A DNA stretch of 64,000 nucleotides from Gemmatimonadota bacterium (GCA_020161135.1 JAIUOB010000002.1:310001-374000), one strand, 5' to 3'; counted from the stretch's first letter, positions 34,985-43,759 are shown. Numbers and translations: made by a program. Notes: generated from the sequence alone by a model not told the origin.

Positions 34985-36526
34985 CTACTTCACCACCCCC
35001 GGCCACTCCCGTCCCAGCCCGCTCATGAGCTCGACCATGAGCGCGATGCCGTCCCAGAGGTTCTGCACGCGCAGGTTCTCGTTGGGGGCGTGCTGGGAGT
35101 TGTCGGCATTGACCGTGGGCACGGTGATCACGGTGGCGCCCAGCTGCTCGACGAAATGATAGAGCGGCAGTGAGCCACCGAGGATGGGCAGGGTGAAGGG
35201 CTCCGTGCCGTATGCCTTCGTCATCAATCGCTTCACGGCCTGTACGGACGCCAGCGTGCTCGGCACGCGCACGCTGGTGTAGCCCTCGTCCCAGACCATG
35301 CTCACGAGGCGCGAGCGATCGGTGCTGGTGGCGGCGGCGTTGGGGTCGCGCGTGAGGGTGTATCCCTGCGCGGTGAGGTACTGCTCCACCAGCCGGCGGA
35401 TGCGCGCGGGCTGCTGGTTGGGCACGAGCCGGAAGTCGAGCGAGACGGTCGCGTTGGTGGGCACGGCGTTGGCCGCACCGCCGCCGACATTGCCGGCGCG
35501 GATGCCGCGCACGTTGAGCGCGGGGCGCATGATGCGTTCGCCCAGCGGTGCGTTGCCGGCCTCCGTACGCGACAGCCCCAGCGACCGCCGCACCGAATCG
35601 TCGGTGACACTGATGGCCCGCGCCAGCGCCCGATCGGCCGCGCTGATGGGGGGCACATCGGCGTAGAAGCCGGGAATGCGAATGGTGCCGTTCGCATCGC
35701 GGATGCCGGCCACGAACTGCGCGGCCAGCACGGCGGGGTTGGGCGCCCAGTTGCCGTAGTGTCCGCTGTGCAGCGCCCGCGACGGGCCGTGGAACGTGAT
35801 GTCGACGCCCATCACGCCGCGCACGCCGAGCACGATCTGCGGACGGCCGCTCACATGCACGGGGCCATCGAAGAAGAGCCACGCGTCGGCGGACAGCTTG
35901 TTCTTGTGCGTGCGCAGCAACTCACCCAGGTGCGCGGAACCCGCCTCCTCCTCGCCTTCGAGGAAGAACTTGACGTTCACCGACGCCGGCTGCTGCAGCG
36001 CCTGCAACGCATCGAGCGCGGCGAGCATGGCGACGATGGGGCCCTTGTCGTCGCTGGCCGACCGCGCGCGGATGCGGAGCTCCGGGTCCACCGTGTCGCC
36101 CGGCGCCGGCAGCGGGACCTGCTCGGTGGCCACGCTGTTGCGATAGCGGCTGAGCCGCGGCGTGAACGGATCGAGGTCCCACCCGCCGCCCGCCACGGGC
36201 TGGCCGTCGTAGTGCGCATAGAACACCACGGTGCGCGTGGCGCCGGGCACGCGGCGTTCGCCATACAGCGCCGGACTCCCGCCACTCGGCGCCCGCAGCG
36301 CCTCGAGGGTGACGCCACGCTTGGCGAAGGCGGCCGTGAGGAACGCGACGTTCTTCGCGATGTCGTCCTGGTTGCTGGCGACGTTGGGGATCGCGAGCAG
36401 CGCAAACGCCTCGTCGAGGATCTCCCGCTCGTGCGCACGACGCCAGGCGTCGACGCGCGGGCGGAGGGGCTGGGCGTGGAGACCCGTGGCGACGAAGGCG
36501 AGTGCGGCGGCGGCGAGGAGGCGCAT
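34985..36526 (-). CDS. secreted M20 family dipeptidase-like metallopeptidase
   Basis: A 513-residue protein with a signal peptide (1-19, GLHAQ). Zinc ligands: H105 and D107 in FYAHYDGQP, D159/D160 in ASDDKGP, E192/E193 in EGEEEAGS, and a C-terminal His in NSQHAPNENLRV. The ligand set and the GHYGNWAPNP segment place it with the carnosinase/CNDP-like dipeptidases of M20. Only loosely similar to the M20 protein at 969. Convergent with the propeller gene 20 bp away. Confidence 0.92.
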   Translation of the reverse strand: MRLLAAAALAFVATGLHAQPLRPRVDAWRRAHEREILDEAFALLAIPNVASNQDDIAKNVAFLTAAFAKRGVTLEALRAPSGGSPALYGERRVPGATRTVVFYAHYDGQPVAGGGWDLDPFTPRLSRYRNSVATEQVPLPAPGDTVDPELRIRARSASDDKGPIVAMLAALDALQALQQPASVNVKFFLEGEEEAGSAHLGELLRTHKNKLSADAWLFFDGPVHVSGRPQIVLGVRGVMGVDITFHGPSRALHSGHYGNWAPNPAVLAAQFVAGIRDANGTIRIPGFYADVPPISAADRALARAISVTDDSVRRSLGLSRTEAGNAPLGERIMRPALNVRGIRAGNVGGGAANAVPTNATVSLDFRLVPNQQPARIRRLVEQYLTAQGYTLTRDPNAAATSTDRSRLVSMVWDEGYTSVRVPSTLASVQAVKRLMTKAYGTEPFTLPILGGSLPLYHFVEQLGATVITVPTVNADNSQHAPNENLRVQNLWDGIALMVELMSGLGREWPGVVK

Positions 36527-36585
36527 GCGACTACGCTACTGTGCGGCGGTTGGTTTGGCGAACGGTGCCGCCAGGCCGGTACGGT

Positions 36586-36738
36586 TCAACTGCTGCACGC
36601 GAAGCCGCGAAGGCGCGAAGACGCGAAGGGGACCCGACATGTGCAGGATCGCCCACTGACATGCCCCAGCCTACCCTTCGCGGCTTCGCGCCTTCGCGTG
36701 CAGCAGTTCCCCTTCGCGCCTTCGCGTGCAGCAGTTCC
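36586..36738. repeat. inverted and tandem copies of the CGCGAAGG repeat
   Basis: One copy reads right at 36586-36635 (AACTGCTGCACGCGAAGC...) and two copies read left at 36674-36710 and 36711-36738 (CTTCGCGCCTTCGCGTGCAG each), so the intergenic region could fold into a long hairpin. The same unit occurs once at the start of the PIG-L gene. Nothing else is recognised in the 240 bp between the dipeptidase and receptor genes. Confidence 0.75.
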
Positions 36739-36769
36739 AATCCAGCGGCCGCGCGCAGCCGCTACGCGA

Positions 36770-38884
36770 CTAGAACCCCCACCCCAGCGTCACGAACACC
36801 GCCCGCGCCGGCAGCACGAAGTACCGCACCCGCCCGGACGACGACACCGCGCCGCTGCCGAACTTCTGCGTGTCGCCGAGGTTCTGGCCGCGCACGGTGA
36901 GCGTGGCCTGCCCCACGGTGTAGCGCGCCGTGGCGTCGAGCGTGTAGTAGTCGGGGAGCACGCGGTCGGCGCTCGAGGTGTTGTCGAGGAAGGCGCGACT
37001 CTGGTAGCGCCCCTCGACACTCACCATGGCGCGCGCATCGGGGTGGAACTCGACGCGGTGCGTGCTGAGGAAGCGCGGGGTGAGCAGCGGCTCCACATTG
37101 CGGCGCACGACCGGTGCGCCACGCGACGAGTCGGTGAACTGCCGGATGCGATTGTCGCTCCACGTGGCGTTGCCGGCCAGCACCACGCGCGCGAGGCCGC
37201 GATAGGCCACGTCCAGTTCGATGCCACGCCGGTAGCTGGCCCCCACGTTGCGCCGCAGGATGGATCCCGACGCCGTCGGCGCGCCGATGCGCGCGATGTC
37301 GTTGGTGAAGTCCATGCTGTACAGGTTGGCCGACAGGTCGAGCGCACGCCGCGTGAGCGACAGCCCGAGCTCGGTGTCGCGCAGCCGCTCGGGCTTGACG
37401 CGTGTGAAGTCGCCGTAGTCGGCCACGTTGCCGGCATTGAGGTCGTCGTCGCCGGCCAGGAGGTCGTTGCGCGCCGGCTCGCGGCTGGTGACGCCGATGC
37501 TGCCGAAGGCGCGCACCCCGGGCGACAGCGCCACGGTCACGCCGCCACGCGGGTTGAAGAAGCGCCAGGTGATGTCGCGCGCGGCGATGCCGGCGTTGGC
37601 GTCGGGGTTGTAGCCGAAGCGCGCCACGCGCCCCTGCAGGTCGGCGAACCACGTCGCCCGCCCTGCCGTGCGCGAGAGCTTGGCGAAGGCGCTGGCATCC
37701 TGCTTCTCGCCGCTGTTGTCGTACAGCGTGGTGCTGGGCTGGAAGTAGCCGCGGTGCGCCCGCTCGTAGGTGTTGGCGTTCACCCCCGTGTGCAGCCGCC
37801 ACGCGCCGCGCTCGAGGTTGAGCGCGCTCGTCGCGCCGTACCACCAGTGCGCGAGGTTGAAGCGGTAGCGGTCGCTGCCATCGACATAGTCGTAGCTGCC
37901 AGCCGCGCTGTTGCGGTACACGGTGGTGTTCACCGTGCTGCCGCCTGCGAAGGCGTGCGACCACGCCAGTGACACCATCTGCTGCCCGAACTTGTCGCGC
38001 TCACTCGGGTCGAGCGGATTGTAGCGGCGGTTCACCGCCAGCTCCTCGCGCGTCGCGCCGGTGTAGCTGAGCGTATCGGCCAGCAGCCCCACCAGCGCCG
38101 TGAGCTTGACGATGTCCCGTGCGCCGAACCACCCGGCGCCGAGGAACGCCGAGCGTCCCATGACGCCGCTGTGGTCGCGATAGCCGTTCGTGCGGAGGGC
38201 ACTCACGCGGCCGTAGGCGGCGAACCCGTTCGACAGCCCGCTGTGGAAGCCGGCACTCACACGCTGTGCACCGAACGAGCCGAGCTGCAGTTGCACGTCA
38301 CCGCTCGCGCCGCGCCGCGCGACGGGCGTGGTCTCGAAGTTGATGGAGCCGGCGTACGACGCGGTGCCCGCCGTGCTCGTGCCCACACCGCGCTGCACCT
38401 GCACGCTCTGCACGTTGGCCATGAGGTCGGCGAAGTTGGCGAAGTACAGCACCTGGTCCTCGGGGTCGTTGAGCGGCACCCCGTCGATGGTGATGTTGAT
38501 GCGCGTCTGGTCGAGCCCGCGGAGCCGCAGGTAGCTGTACCCCCACTGCGTGCCGGTTTCCGTGTGCGCCACAAGGCTGGGCGCGGCGTTCATGAGCAGC
38601 ATGGGCACGTCCTGCCCGAAGTGCCGCTGCCGGATCACGTCCTTGGTGATGGTCGTCTGGGCGATGGGCGCATCACTGCCGGCGCGGATGGCCTGCACCA
38701 GCACGCCCTCGATGCGGCGGGCAGCCGAATCGGCTCTCGCCGAATCGGCCTTGGCGGAGTCGGCGCGGGCCTGCGCGGGCAGGGATGTGGAGGGCGTTGC
38801 GAGCAGCAACGAGGAGAGCGCGGCTGCGAAGAACGCAGCCTGGCGCCGCGCGTGCCCGAGGCACGCGTGCGTGTGGCACGGCAT
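36770..38884 (-). CDS. TPP-riboswitch-controlled TonB-dependent receptor, probable thiamine receptor
   Basis: A 704-residue outer-membrane receptor. Signal peptide (about 1-38), a short Ala-Asp-Ser repeat (ADSAKADSARADSAAR), plug domain (about 60-190; YLRLRGLDQTRINITIDGVPL, VQVQRGVGTS, GSINFET), then a 22-strand-type barrel ending in the aromatic strand ALAR...TLGWGF. No carboxypeptidase-regulatory domain, unlike the receptor at 30 kb. The TPP riboswitch directly in front shows that it is repressed when thiamine diphosphate is plentiful, so thiamine or a thiamine precursor or phosphate is the likely cargo. A PnuC-like transporter gene starts on the other side of the riboswitch. Confidence 0.9.
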   Translation of the reverse strand: MPCHTHACLGHARRQAAFFAAALSSLLLATPSTSLPAQARADSAKADSARADSAARRIEGVLVQAIRAGSDAPIAQTTITKDVIRQRHFGQDVPMLLMNAAPSLVAHTETGTQWGYSYLRLRGLDQTRINITIDGVPLNDPEDQVLYFANFADLMANVQSVQVQRGVGTSTAGTASYAGSINFETTPVARRGASGDVQLQLGSFGAQRVSAGFHSGLSNGFAAYGRVSALRTNGYRDHSGVMGRSAFLGAGWFGARDIVKLTALVGLLADTLSYTGATREELAVNRRYNPLDPSERDKFGQQMVSLAWSHAFAGGSTVNTTVYRNSAAGSYDYVDGSDRYRFNLAHWWYGATSALNLERGAWRLHTGVNANTYERAHRGYFQPSTTLYDNSGEKQDASAFAKLSRTAGRATWFADLQGRVARFGYNPDANAGIAARDITWRFFNPRGGVTVALSPGVRAFGSIGVTSREPARNDLLAGDDDLNAGNVADYGDFTRVKPERLRDTELGLSLTRRALDLSANLYSMDFTNDIARIGAPTASGSILRRNVGASYRRGIELDVAYRGLARVVLAGNATWSDNRIRQFTDSSRGAPVVRRNVEPLLTPRFLSTHRVEFHPDARAMVSVEGRYQSRAFLDNTSSADRVLPDYYTLDATARYTVGQATLTVRGQNLGDTQKFGSGAVSSSGRVRYFVLPARAVFVTLGWGF

Positions 38885-38889
38885 CGATT

Positions 38890-38973
38890 GGACTCCCTAC
38901 GCCGGTACGAACCGGATCAGGTTCTACGGGACTCTCTCAGCCGACGCACACATGCGGCGCCGGCACCCCGGTC
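38890..38973 (-). ncRNA. TPP riboswitch (THI element)
   Basis: Read on the minus strand the region has, in order, the conserved thi-box pieces GGGGTGCCGG, GGCTGAGAG, AACCTGATCCGGTTCGTACC and GGCGTAGGGAGTCC. These match the pyrimidine-sensing and pyrophosphate-sensing helices of the TPP aptamer. The 3' strand supplies GGGAG, which lies 8 nt before the ATG at 38884 and so is probably the Shine-Dalgarno itself. That points to translational control by ribosome-site sequestration without a separate expression platform. Confidence 0.95.
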
Positions 38974-39005
38974 ATGTGCCCGAACCCTAATTAGCTTTGC
39001 GCTGC

Positions 39006-39671
39006 ATGACCAGCCTCGCCGGCCTTGCCGACATCCCGGCGCTCGACGCCACCTGCGCGTGGCTCACCGCCCACGGCAGCTCGTGCGCCGAGGCTGCAGG
39101 TTTTGTCACTGGCGTGCTCAACGTCTGGCTGGTCACACGGGAGAGCGTCTGGGCGTGGCCGCTGGGCGTGCTCAACGCCGTGTTCTACATGGTCGTGTTC
39201 GCGCGCACCGGCCTGTACTCCGACACGGGATTGCAGGGCGTGTACTTCACGTTGTCGCTGTACGGCTGGTGGCACTGGTTGCGTGGCGGCACCGACCATG
39301 CACCCGTGGTGGTGACACGCACGACGCGCCGCACGTGGACCTGGGTGAGCGCCGTGGCCGTGACGACGTGGATCACGCTCGCCCTCATCACGCAGCGCAT
39401 TCCCGGCGCGAAGCTGCCGTTTCTCGACGCCGCGCTGGTGGCCATCAGCCTCGTCGCGCAGTGGATGATGACGCGCAAGCTGCTCGAGAACTGGCTGCTG
39501 TGGATCGCCGTCGACGTGGTGTACGTCGGCGTGTTCGTGAGTCGCGGCCTGCCGCTCACCGCGGTGCTGTACGCGGTGTTCCTCGGGTTGGCGACGCTGG
39601 GGTATGTGCAGTGGAGGCGGAGCACGTCGCACCTGCCCCCTGCATCCTCCTCCCTGCCTCCTGCCTCCTAA
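39006..39671 (+). CDS. PnuC/PnuT-family vitamin transporter
   Basis: A 221-residue inner-membrane protein with about seven helices. Family segments: FVTGVLNVWLVTRESVWAW, PLGVLNAVFYMVVFARTGLYSD, QGVYFTLSLYGWWHWL and WIAVDVVYVGVFVSRG, as in PnuC (nicotinamide riboside) and PnuT (thiamine) facilitators. The ATG at 39006 is used; TTG at 38997 is possible. It is divergent from the TPP-controlled receptor and followed by a NadR-like kinase after 11 bp, so either B1 or B3 vitamin uptake with phosphorylation trapping is expected. The last 12 residues (Ser/Pro-rich) are encoded by a dispersed repeat and are probably not functional. Confidence 0.88.
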   Translation: MTSLAGLADIPALDATCAWLTAHGSSCAEAAGFVTGVLNVWLVTRESVWAWPLGVLNAVFYMVVFARTGLYSDTGLQGVYFTLSLYGWWHWLRGGTDHAPVVVTRTTRRTWTWVSAVAVTTWITLALITQRIPGAKLPFLDAALVAISLVAQWMMTRKLLENWLLWIAVDVVYVGVFVSRGLPLTAVLYAVFLGLATLGYVQWRRSTSHLPPASSSLPPAS

Positions 39672-39727
39672 GAGCTACACCCATGAACAGAAGGGAGCAG
39701 GAAGCAGGAGGGAGGAATCAGGCAGAA
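39632..39727. repeat. inverted CCTGC/GCAGG repeat spanning a stop and a start codon
   Basis: The left arm (39632-39668) is made of CCTGCC/CCTCCT units and the right arm (39691-39727) of AGCAGGA/GGGAGGA units, complementary to it with some mismatches. The arms encode the last residues of the PnuC-like protein and the first 16 residues of the NadR-like protein, and could form a hairpin around the start codon. Confidence 0.6.
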
Positions 39728-40279
39728 GGGCGGAAGATCGTCGCCCCCCTCCTCCGCGTCGTCGTTACCGGCTCCGAATCCACCGGCAAGACGACGCTCG
39801 CCGCGCAGTTGGCCGCGCACTACGGCGCACCGCTCGCTCCGGAGTTCGCGCGCACGCTGGTCGCACAGCTCGGGCGCCCGATCGACGCGCGCGATCACGA
39901 CATGCTGGCGCAGGGACAGATTGCCGCCGAAGACGCGGCCATCGCCCAGGCAACACACGAAGGGCGCCCGCTGCTGGTCTACGACACCGACCTCCTGAGC
40001 ACCGTGACCTACTGCCATCACTACACGGGGCAGTGTCTCGCGCACATCGAGGCGGCCGCCCGCGCGCGTCGCGCCGACCTGTACCTGCTGCTCGACATCG
40101 ACGTGCCGTGGGTGGCGGACGGCGTGCGTGATCGCGGCGACCGGCGGGACGAGGTGCACGCGCTGTTCGTCGCGACGCTCACCCGACTCGGCGCACCATA
40201 CGTGGTGATCCACGGCACGTGGGCGCAGCGGTTCGCCACCGCGTGCGCGCACGTCGACCGCCTGCTCGGCTCGCGCTGA
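39683..40279 (+). CDS. NadR-like P-loop kinase
   Basis: A 198-residue ATPase. The Walker A motif GSESTGKTT, the EFART helix and YDTDLLSTVTYCHHYTG are the hallmarks of the ribosylnicotinamide-kinase domain of NadR. It lacks the N-terminal HTH and adenylyltransferase domains of enterobacterial NadR, so it is a free-standing kinase. With PnuC such a kinase traps nicotinamide riboside as NMN; if the adjacent transporter carries thiamine, thiamine phosphorylation would be the parallel. The first 16 residues (MNRREQEAGGRNQAEG) come from a repeat; the conserved fold starts at LLRVVVTG, so a start farther inside is conceivable. Confidence 0.87.
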   Translation: MNRREQEAGGRNQAEGRKIVAPLLRVVVTGSESTGKTTLAAQLAAHYGAPLAPEFARTLVAQLGRPIDARDHDMLAQGQIAAEDAAIAQATHEGRPLLVYDTDLLSTVTYCHHYTGQCLAHIEAAARARRADLYLLLDIDVPWVADGVRDRGDRRDEVHALFVATLTRLGAPYVVIHGTWAQRFATACAHVDRLLGSR

Positions 40280-40322
40280 TCACCTGGGCAGTGCGCACGC
40301 GCGAACGGTGCACCGCACGTGC

Positions 40323-41546
40323 TCAGGGTGCGCGCGACGCGCGCTGCTGGGCCCCGTAGCGCCACAGGGCGTCGAGGATGTTTGAGGTTGCACGACGTTC
40401 GGGGCCACCCAGCGAGGTGTTCGACAGGTAGACCACGGCGAGATCGCCGGCGGGCGTCGCCTGCATCTCCGCCTCGACACCCGGGTCGTTGCCGCCATGT
40501 CCCACCCGCTCCCCGTTGAGCTTCGTGCGCCAGAACAGCCCGGAGTTGCCCTCGGTGGCGGGGTAGTTGGCGGGGTGGTTGGCGTCGGTGAACTGGAAGC
40601 GTCGCATTTCTGCGGCGCTGGCCGCGTCGAGGATGCGCACGCCGTCGACGACACCATCGTTCAGCATCGCGATGAAGAAGCGTGACAGGTCGGCCACACT
40701 CGAGAGCAAGCCGCCATCCGGCCAGGTGGTGACCGCGTACTGCGGAATCGGGACTGCGAAACCGCCCAGAGAGACGAAGGGCGTCGACACCACACCCCGG
40801 ATGTCGCGCGCCGACCAGCCGGTGCCCGTGAGCTGCAGGGGCGTCGCGATGTGGCGGAGAATGTAGCGTTGCAGTGGCTCCCCCACGGCACGCTCGACGA
40901 TGTAGCCGGCGAGAGAGGCGCCGATGTTGGAGTAGGCGCGCATCGCGCCCGGTCGGGCATCCAGGAAGTTCTCGCGTGCGTAGTGCGGCGCGCCGGGCGT
41001 GAAGTAGCTGTGCAGGAAGCGATGCAGCGTCTCACCCGGCACGCCGTCGAAGCGGTAGCTGTCGCGATACACCGCCCACCGGTCGGTGATGCCCGACGTG
41101 TGGGTAGCGAGGTGCCGCAGGGTGATGGGGGCGTCGGGCGTGAACGGGTTCACCACACGGAACGGCAGGTAGCGGTTGATGTCGGCATCGAGCTGGAGCG
41201 TGCCCTCGTGCACCGCACGCATCATCGCCACGCCCACGAACGGCTTCGTGATCGACGCGATCTTGGCGGAGGTCGTTGGTGTGAAGGGCACGCGGCGCTG
41301 CCAGTCGGCGTGGCCGTAGCCCTTCATCCACACCACGCGGCGATCGACGATGACGGCCGCCGAGAAGCCCATGATGCCGGCCTCCTGCATGGCGGTGTCG
41401 ATGAGGCTGTCGAGCGATGACGCCGTGATCGGTGAGGCGGGTGCCGCGGTCCTGGGCGACTGCGCGTGGACGGCGGCTGGCAGCGCCAGCGACGCCGCGA
41501 GACACGCCAAGGCCGCGAGTGGCGGAGGTACGATTGGGAGTTGCAT
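40323..41546 (-). CDS. secreted serine hydrolase of the beta-lactamase/ADP fold (class C-like)
   Basis: A 407-residue protein starting at ATG 41546, which gives a clear signal peptide (LPAAVHAQ). It has the penicillin-recognising fold motifs: SxxK as S-I-T-K in KIASITKPFVG, the YxN triad in MRAYSNIGASLAGY, and a distal GHGG segment (ERVGHGGNDPGVEAEM) in the KTG position. Such enzymes act as D,D-carboxypeptidases, esterases or amidases in the periplasm; true beta-lactamase activity is not implied. Divergent from the AdaA-like gene, with 150 bp between. Confidence 0.9.
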   Translation of the reverse strand: MQLPIVPPPLAALACLAASLALPAAVHAQSPRTAAPASPITASSLDSLIDTAMQEAGIMGFSAAVIVDRRVVWMKGYGHADWQRRVPFTPTTSAKIASITKPFVGVAMMRAVHEGTLQLDADINRYLPFRVVNPFTPDAPITLRHLATHTSGITDRWAVYRDSYRFDGVPGETLHRFLHSYFTPGAPHYARENFLDARPGAMRAYSNIGASLAGYIVERAVGEPLQRYILRHIATPLQLTGTGWSARDIRGVVSTPFVSLGGFAVPIPQYAVTTWPDGGLLSSVADLSRFFIAMLNDGVVDGVRILDAASAAEMRRFQFTDANHPANYPATEGNSGLFWRTKLNGERVGHGGNDPGVEAEMQATPAGDLAVVYLSNTSLGGPERRATSNILDALWRYGAQQRASRAP

Positions 41547-41696
41547 GATCGGAGAGGTAGAGGCAGCACGCGACGCACCGTGAACTCGAGCGACATACCG
41601 TCTCCGACCACGACGGGTTTCGACGGCGCGGCGCGTTTGACTTCCATGTCCGAAACTGGCTAGACCGCCCGCGTTCGCCCGTTCTAGCTTTCCGTC

Positions 41697-42320
41697 ATGC
41701 GACGTGACGAAGAGATCGCCCGCAGCCCGTATCGTGAGTGGCATCGCGCCGTGGACGCACGCGATTCTGCGTACGACGGCGTGTTCGTCGTGGCGCTCTC
41801 GTCCACGCGGGTGTGTTGCCGACCGTCCTGTCCGTCGCGACTGGCGCACCCGCAGCATCGACGCTTCTTCCCCACGTGGGCAGAGGCGGCGGCCGCAGGC
41901 TACCGCGCCTGTCGTCGGTGTCGTCCCGAGGAGGCGTCGTCACACGCGCCCGGCGCGGCGGTGCACCGGCTGGCCGACGCGGTGATCGAGCGCATCGCGG
42001 CTGGTGCGCTGCGCGCGCAGACGGTGCAGCAACTGGCCTCGTCGCTGGGCGTGAGCGACCGGCACGTGCGCCGCGCGTTGCAGCAGGCCCACGGCACGAC
42101 ACCGGCGCGCGTGGCGGCGGAAGCACGCCTGCGTGCGGCCACCGCACTGCTCGCCGATCCGTCGCGGAGCATCGCAAGCGTGGCCCGCGAGAGCGGATTC
42201 GGCAGCGTCCGGCGCTTCAATGCCGCCTTCCGGGCGCGGGTGGGCATGACGCCGACGGCGTGGCGTGCGCGCGACCCAGGGGCGCCGCGCGCCGATGCGC
42301 CCTCCTCGGCGCACCTGTAA
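41697..42320 (+). CDS. AdaA-like methylphosphotriester repair and activator protein
   Basis: A 207-residue protein. The N-terminal Ada zinc domain is complete: DGVFVVALSSTRVCCRPSCPSR, RRFFPTWAEA, GYRACRRCRP, with ligands C41, C45, C72 and C75; the first of these accepts methyl groups from DNA phosphotriesters. An AraC-type double HTH follows (about 88-190; TVQQLASSLGVSDRHVRRALQ, SIASVARESGFGSVRRF). The O6-methylguanine methyltransferase domain of E. coli Ada is absent, as in Bacillus AdaA, whose partner AdaB is separate; no such partner lies nearby. Methylated protein should activate alkylation-repair genes. Confidence 0.93.
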   Translation: MRRDEEIARSPYREWHRAVDARDSAYDGVFVVALSSTRVCCRPSCPSRLAHPQHRRFFPTWAEAAAAGYRACRRCRPEEASSHAPGAAVHRLADAVIERIAAGALRAQTVQQLASSLGVSDRHVRRALQQAHGTTPARVAAEARLRAATALLADPSRSIASVARESGFGSVRRFNAAFRARVGMTPTAWRARDPGAPRADAPSSAHL

Positions 42321-42367
42321 ATTCGGCCGACCTCCGCAGCACTGCGCGCCGCCCCAGCCGTCACTTC

Positions 42368-43759
42368 ATGCATCGTCGCGACTTCCTGGCGCACTGCGTC
42401 GGCGGGACCGCCGCGCTGGCCGCCAGCCCGTACGCGTCACCGCTGGCCCGGTTGACGACGCAGCCGCCCGCTGCCGACCGCATGGCGTGGTGGCGCGACG
42501 CGCGCTTCGGGATGTTCCTCCACTTCGGGCTCTACTCCGAGCCGGGTGGCGAGTGGGAAGGCAAGCCGACCGGCGCGCACGAGTGGATGCGCCACAACGC
42601 GAAGATCCCGCACGAGTCGTACATCCGCCTCGCCGACACCTTCAACCCCGTCGCGCTCGACGCCGACGCCTGGGTGCGCGCGGCGCGCGATGCCGGCCAG
42701 CGCTACGTCGTGCTCACCACCAAGCACCACGAAGGGTTCGCGCTGTTCGACTCGGCAGTGTCGCGCTACACCGTGCGGTACACGCCGTACCGCCGCGACA
42801 TCTGCGCCGACCTGGCGCGCGCCTGCCGGCGGTATGGGCTCAAGCTCGGCTGGTACTACTCGATCATGGACTGGTATCACCCGGACTACCTGCCGCGACG
42901 CGACTGGGAGCAGCGTGATGCGACCGGGGCGGACTTCGCGCGCTACCTCGCGTTCATGAAGGCGCAACTGCGCGAGCTGCTCACGCGCTACGGCGATGTC
43001 GCGGTGTTGTGGTTCGACGGGCAGTGGGAGAGCACCTGGACGCACACCGCCGCGCTCGAGCTCGAGGCGTACTGCCGAGGCCTCATGCCCGACGTGATCA
43101 TCAACGACCGCATCGACGTCGGGGTGCCGCGCGACGCCCCGCCGGGCTATCGGCGCGGTGGCGACTACACCACGCCGGAGAATACGGTGCCGGAGCGCGG
43201 CCTTCCCGGCACCGACTGGGAGTCGTGCATGACGATGAACCGCAACTGGGGCTACGCGAAGGACGACCAGGAGTGGAAGTCGGTGCCGGCGCTCGTGTCG
43301 CTGCTGGTCGAGACGGCGTCGAAGGGCGGCAACCTGCTGCTCAACGTGGGTCCGCGTGGCGACGGGCGCTTTCCCGACGAGAGTCTGGCCGGACTCGCCG
43401 GAATCGGGACGTGGATGCGCACCAACAGCCGCGCCATCTACGGCACGCGCGCCACGCCCTTCGCGCGCGCGCCCCACCACGTGGGCACGGACACGCCGGC
43501 GCCGCTGCGGATCACCTGCACCGACCGCGCACTCCACCTGGTCCATACGGAGTGGGCCGGTGGCACGCTCGTGCTGCCGGGGCTGCACGACCTGCCCCGC
43601 GCGGGGGCGGTGCTCGGCCACCCTGATGTGCCCGTCCGCTGGTCCACGTCGCCCGAGGGCGTGACGGTGACCCTCCCCGAGAGGGGACCAGTGGCGCTCC
43701 TCCCGGTACTGGAGCTCTCCTTCAGTCGGGCCGTGCAGGTGCGCGACGTGCGGGAGTGA
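42368..43759 (+). CDS. GH29 alpha-L-fucosidase, Tat-exported
   Basis: A 463-residue protein. ATG at 42368 is followed by a twin-arginine leader (HRRDFLAHCVGG). The GH29 barrel shows RFGMFLHFGLYS, KHHEGFALFDS, LGWYYSIMDWYHPDY and the nucleophile D217 in VLWFDGQW, then ENTVPERGLPGTDWESCMTMN and SKGGNLLLNVGPRGDG. It hydrolyses alpha-L-fucosides and probably works outside the cytoplasm on plant or algal glycans. A small beta domain closes the protein. The serine of RRDFL type Tat leader is also seen at the TldD-like gene. The AdaA-like gene ends 47 bp upstream, but functional connection is unlikely. Confidence 0.94.
   Translation: MHRRDFLAHCVGGTAALAASPYASPLARLTTQPPAADRMAWWRDARFGMFLHFGLYSEPGGEWEGKPTGAHEWMRHNAKIPHESYIRLADTFNPVALDADAWVRAARDAGQRYVVLTTKHHEGFALFDSAVSRYTVRYTPYRRDICADLARACRRYGLKLGWYYSIMDWYHPDYLPRRDWEQRDATGADFARYLAFMKAQLRELLTRYGDVAVLWFDGQWESTWTHTAALELEAYCRGLMPDVIINDRIDVGVPRDAPPGYRRGGDYTTPENTVPERGLPGTDWESCMTMNRNWGYAKDDQEWKSVPALVSLLVETASKGGNLLLNVGPRGDGRFPDESLAGLAGIGTWMRTNSRAIYGTRATPFARAPHHVGTDTPAPLRITCTDRALHLVHTEWAGGTLVLPGLHDLPRAGAVLGHPDVPVRWSTSPEGVTVTLPERGPVALLPVLELSFSRAVQVRDVRE

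Noticed and set aside
38735..38775. Tandem ADSAKADSAR-coding repeat in the thiamine receptor gene
   Set aside because: A short in-frame linker repeat behind the signal peptide; not a mobile or regulatory element.
41738..42367. In-frame upstream extension of the fucosidase
   Set aside because: It overlaps the AdaA-like gene in another frame; the Tat leader at 42368 marks the real start.
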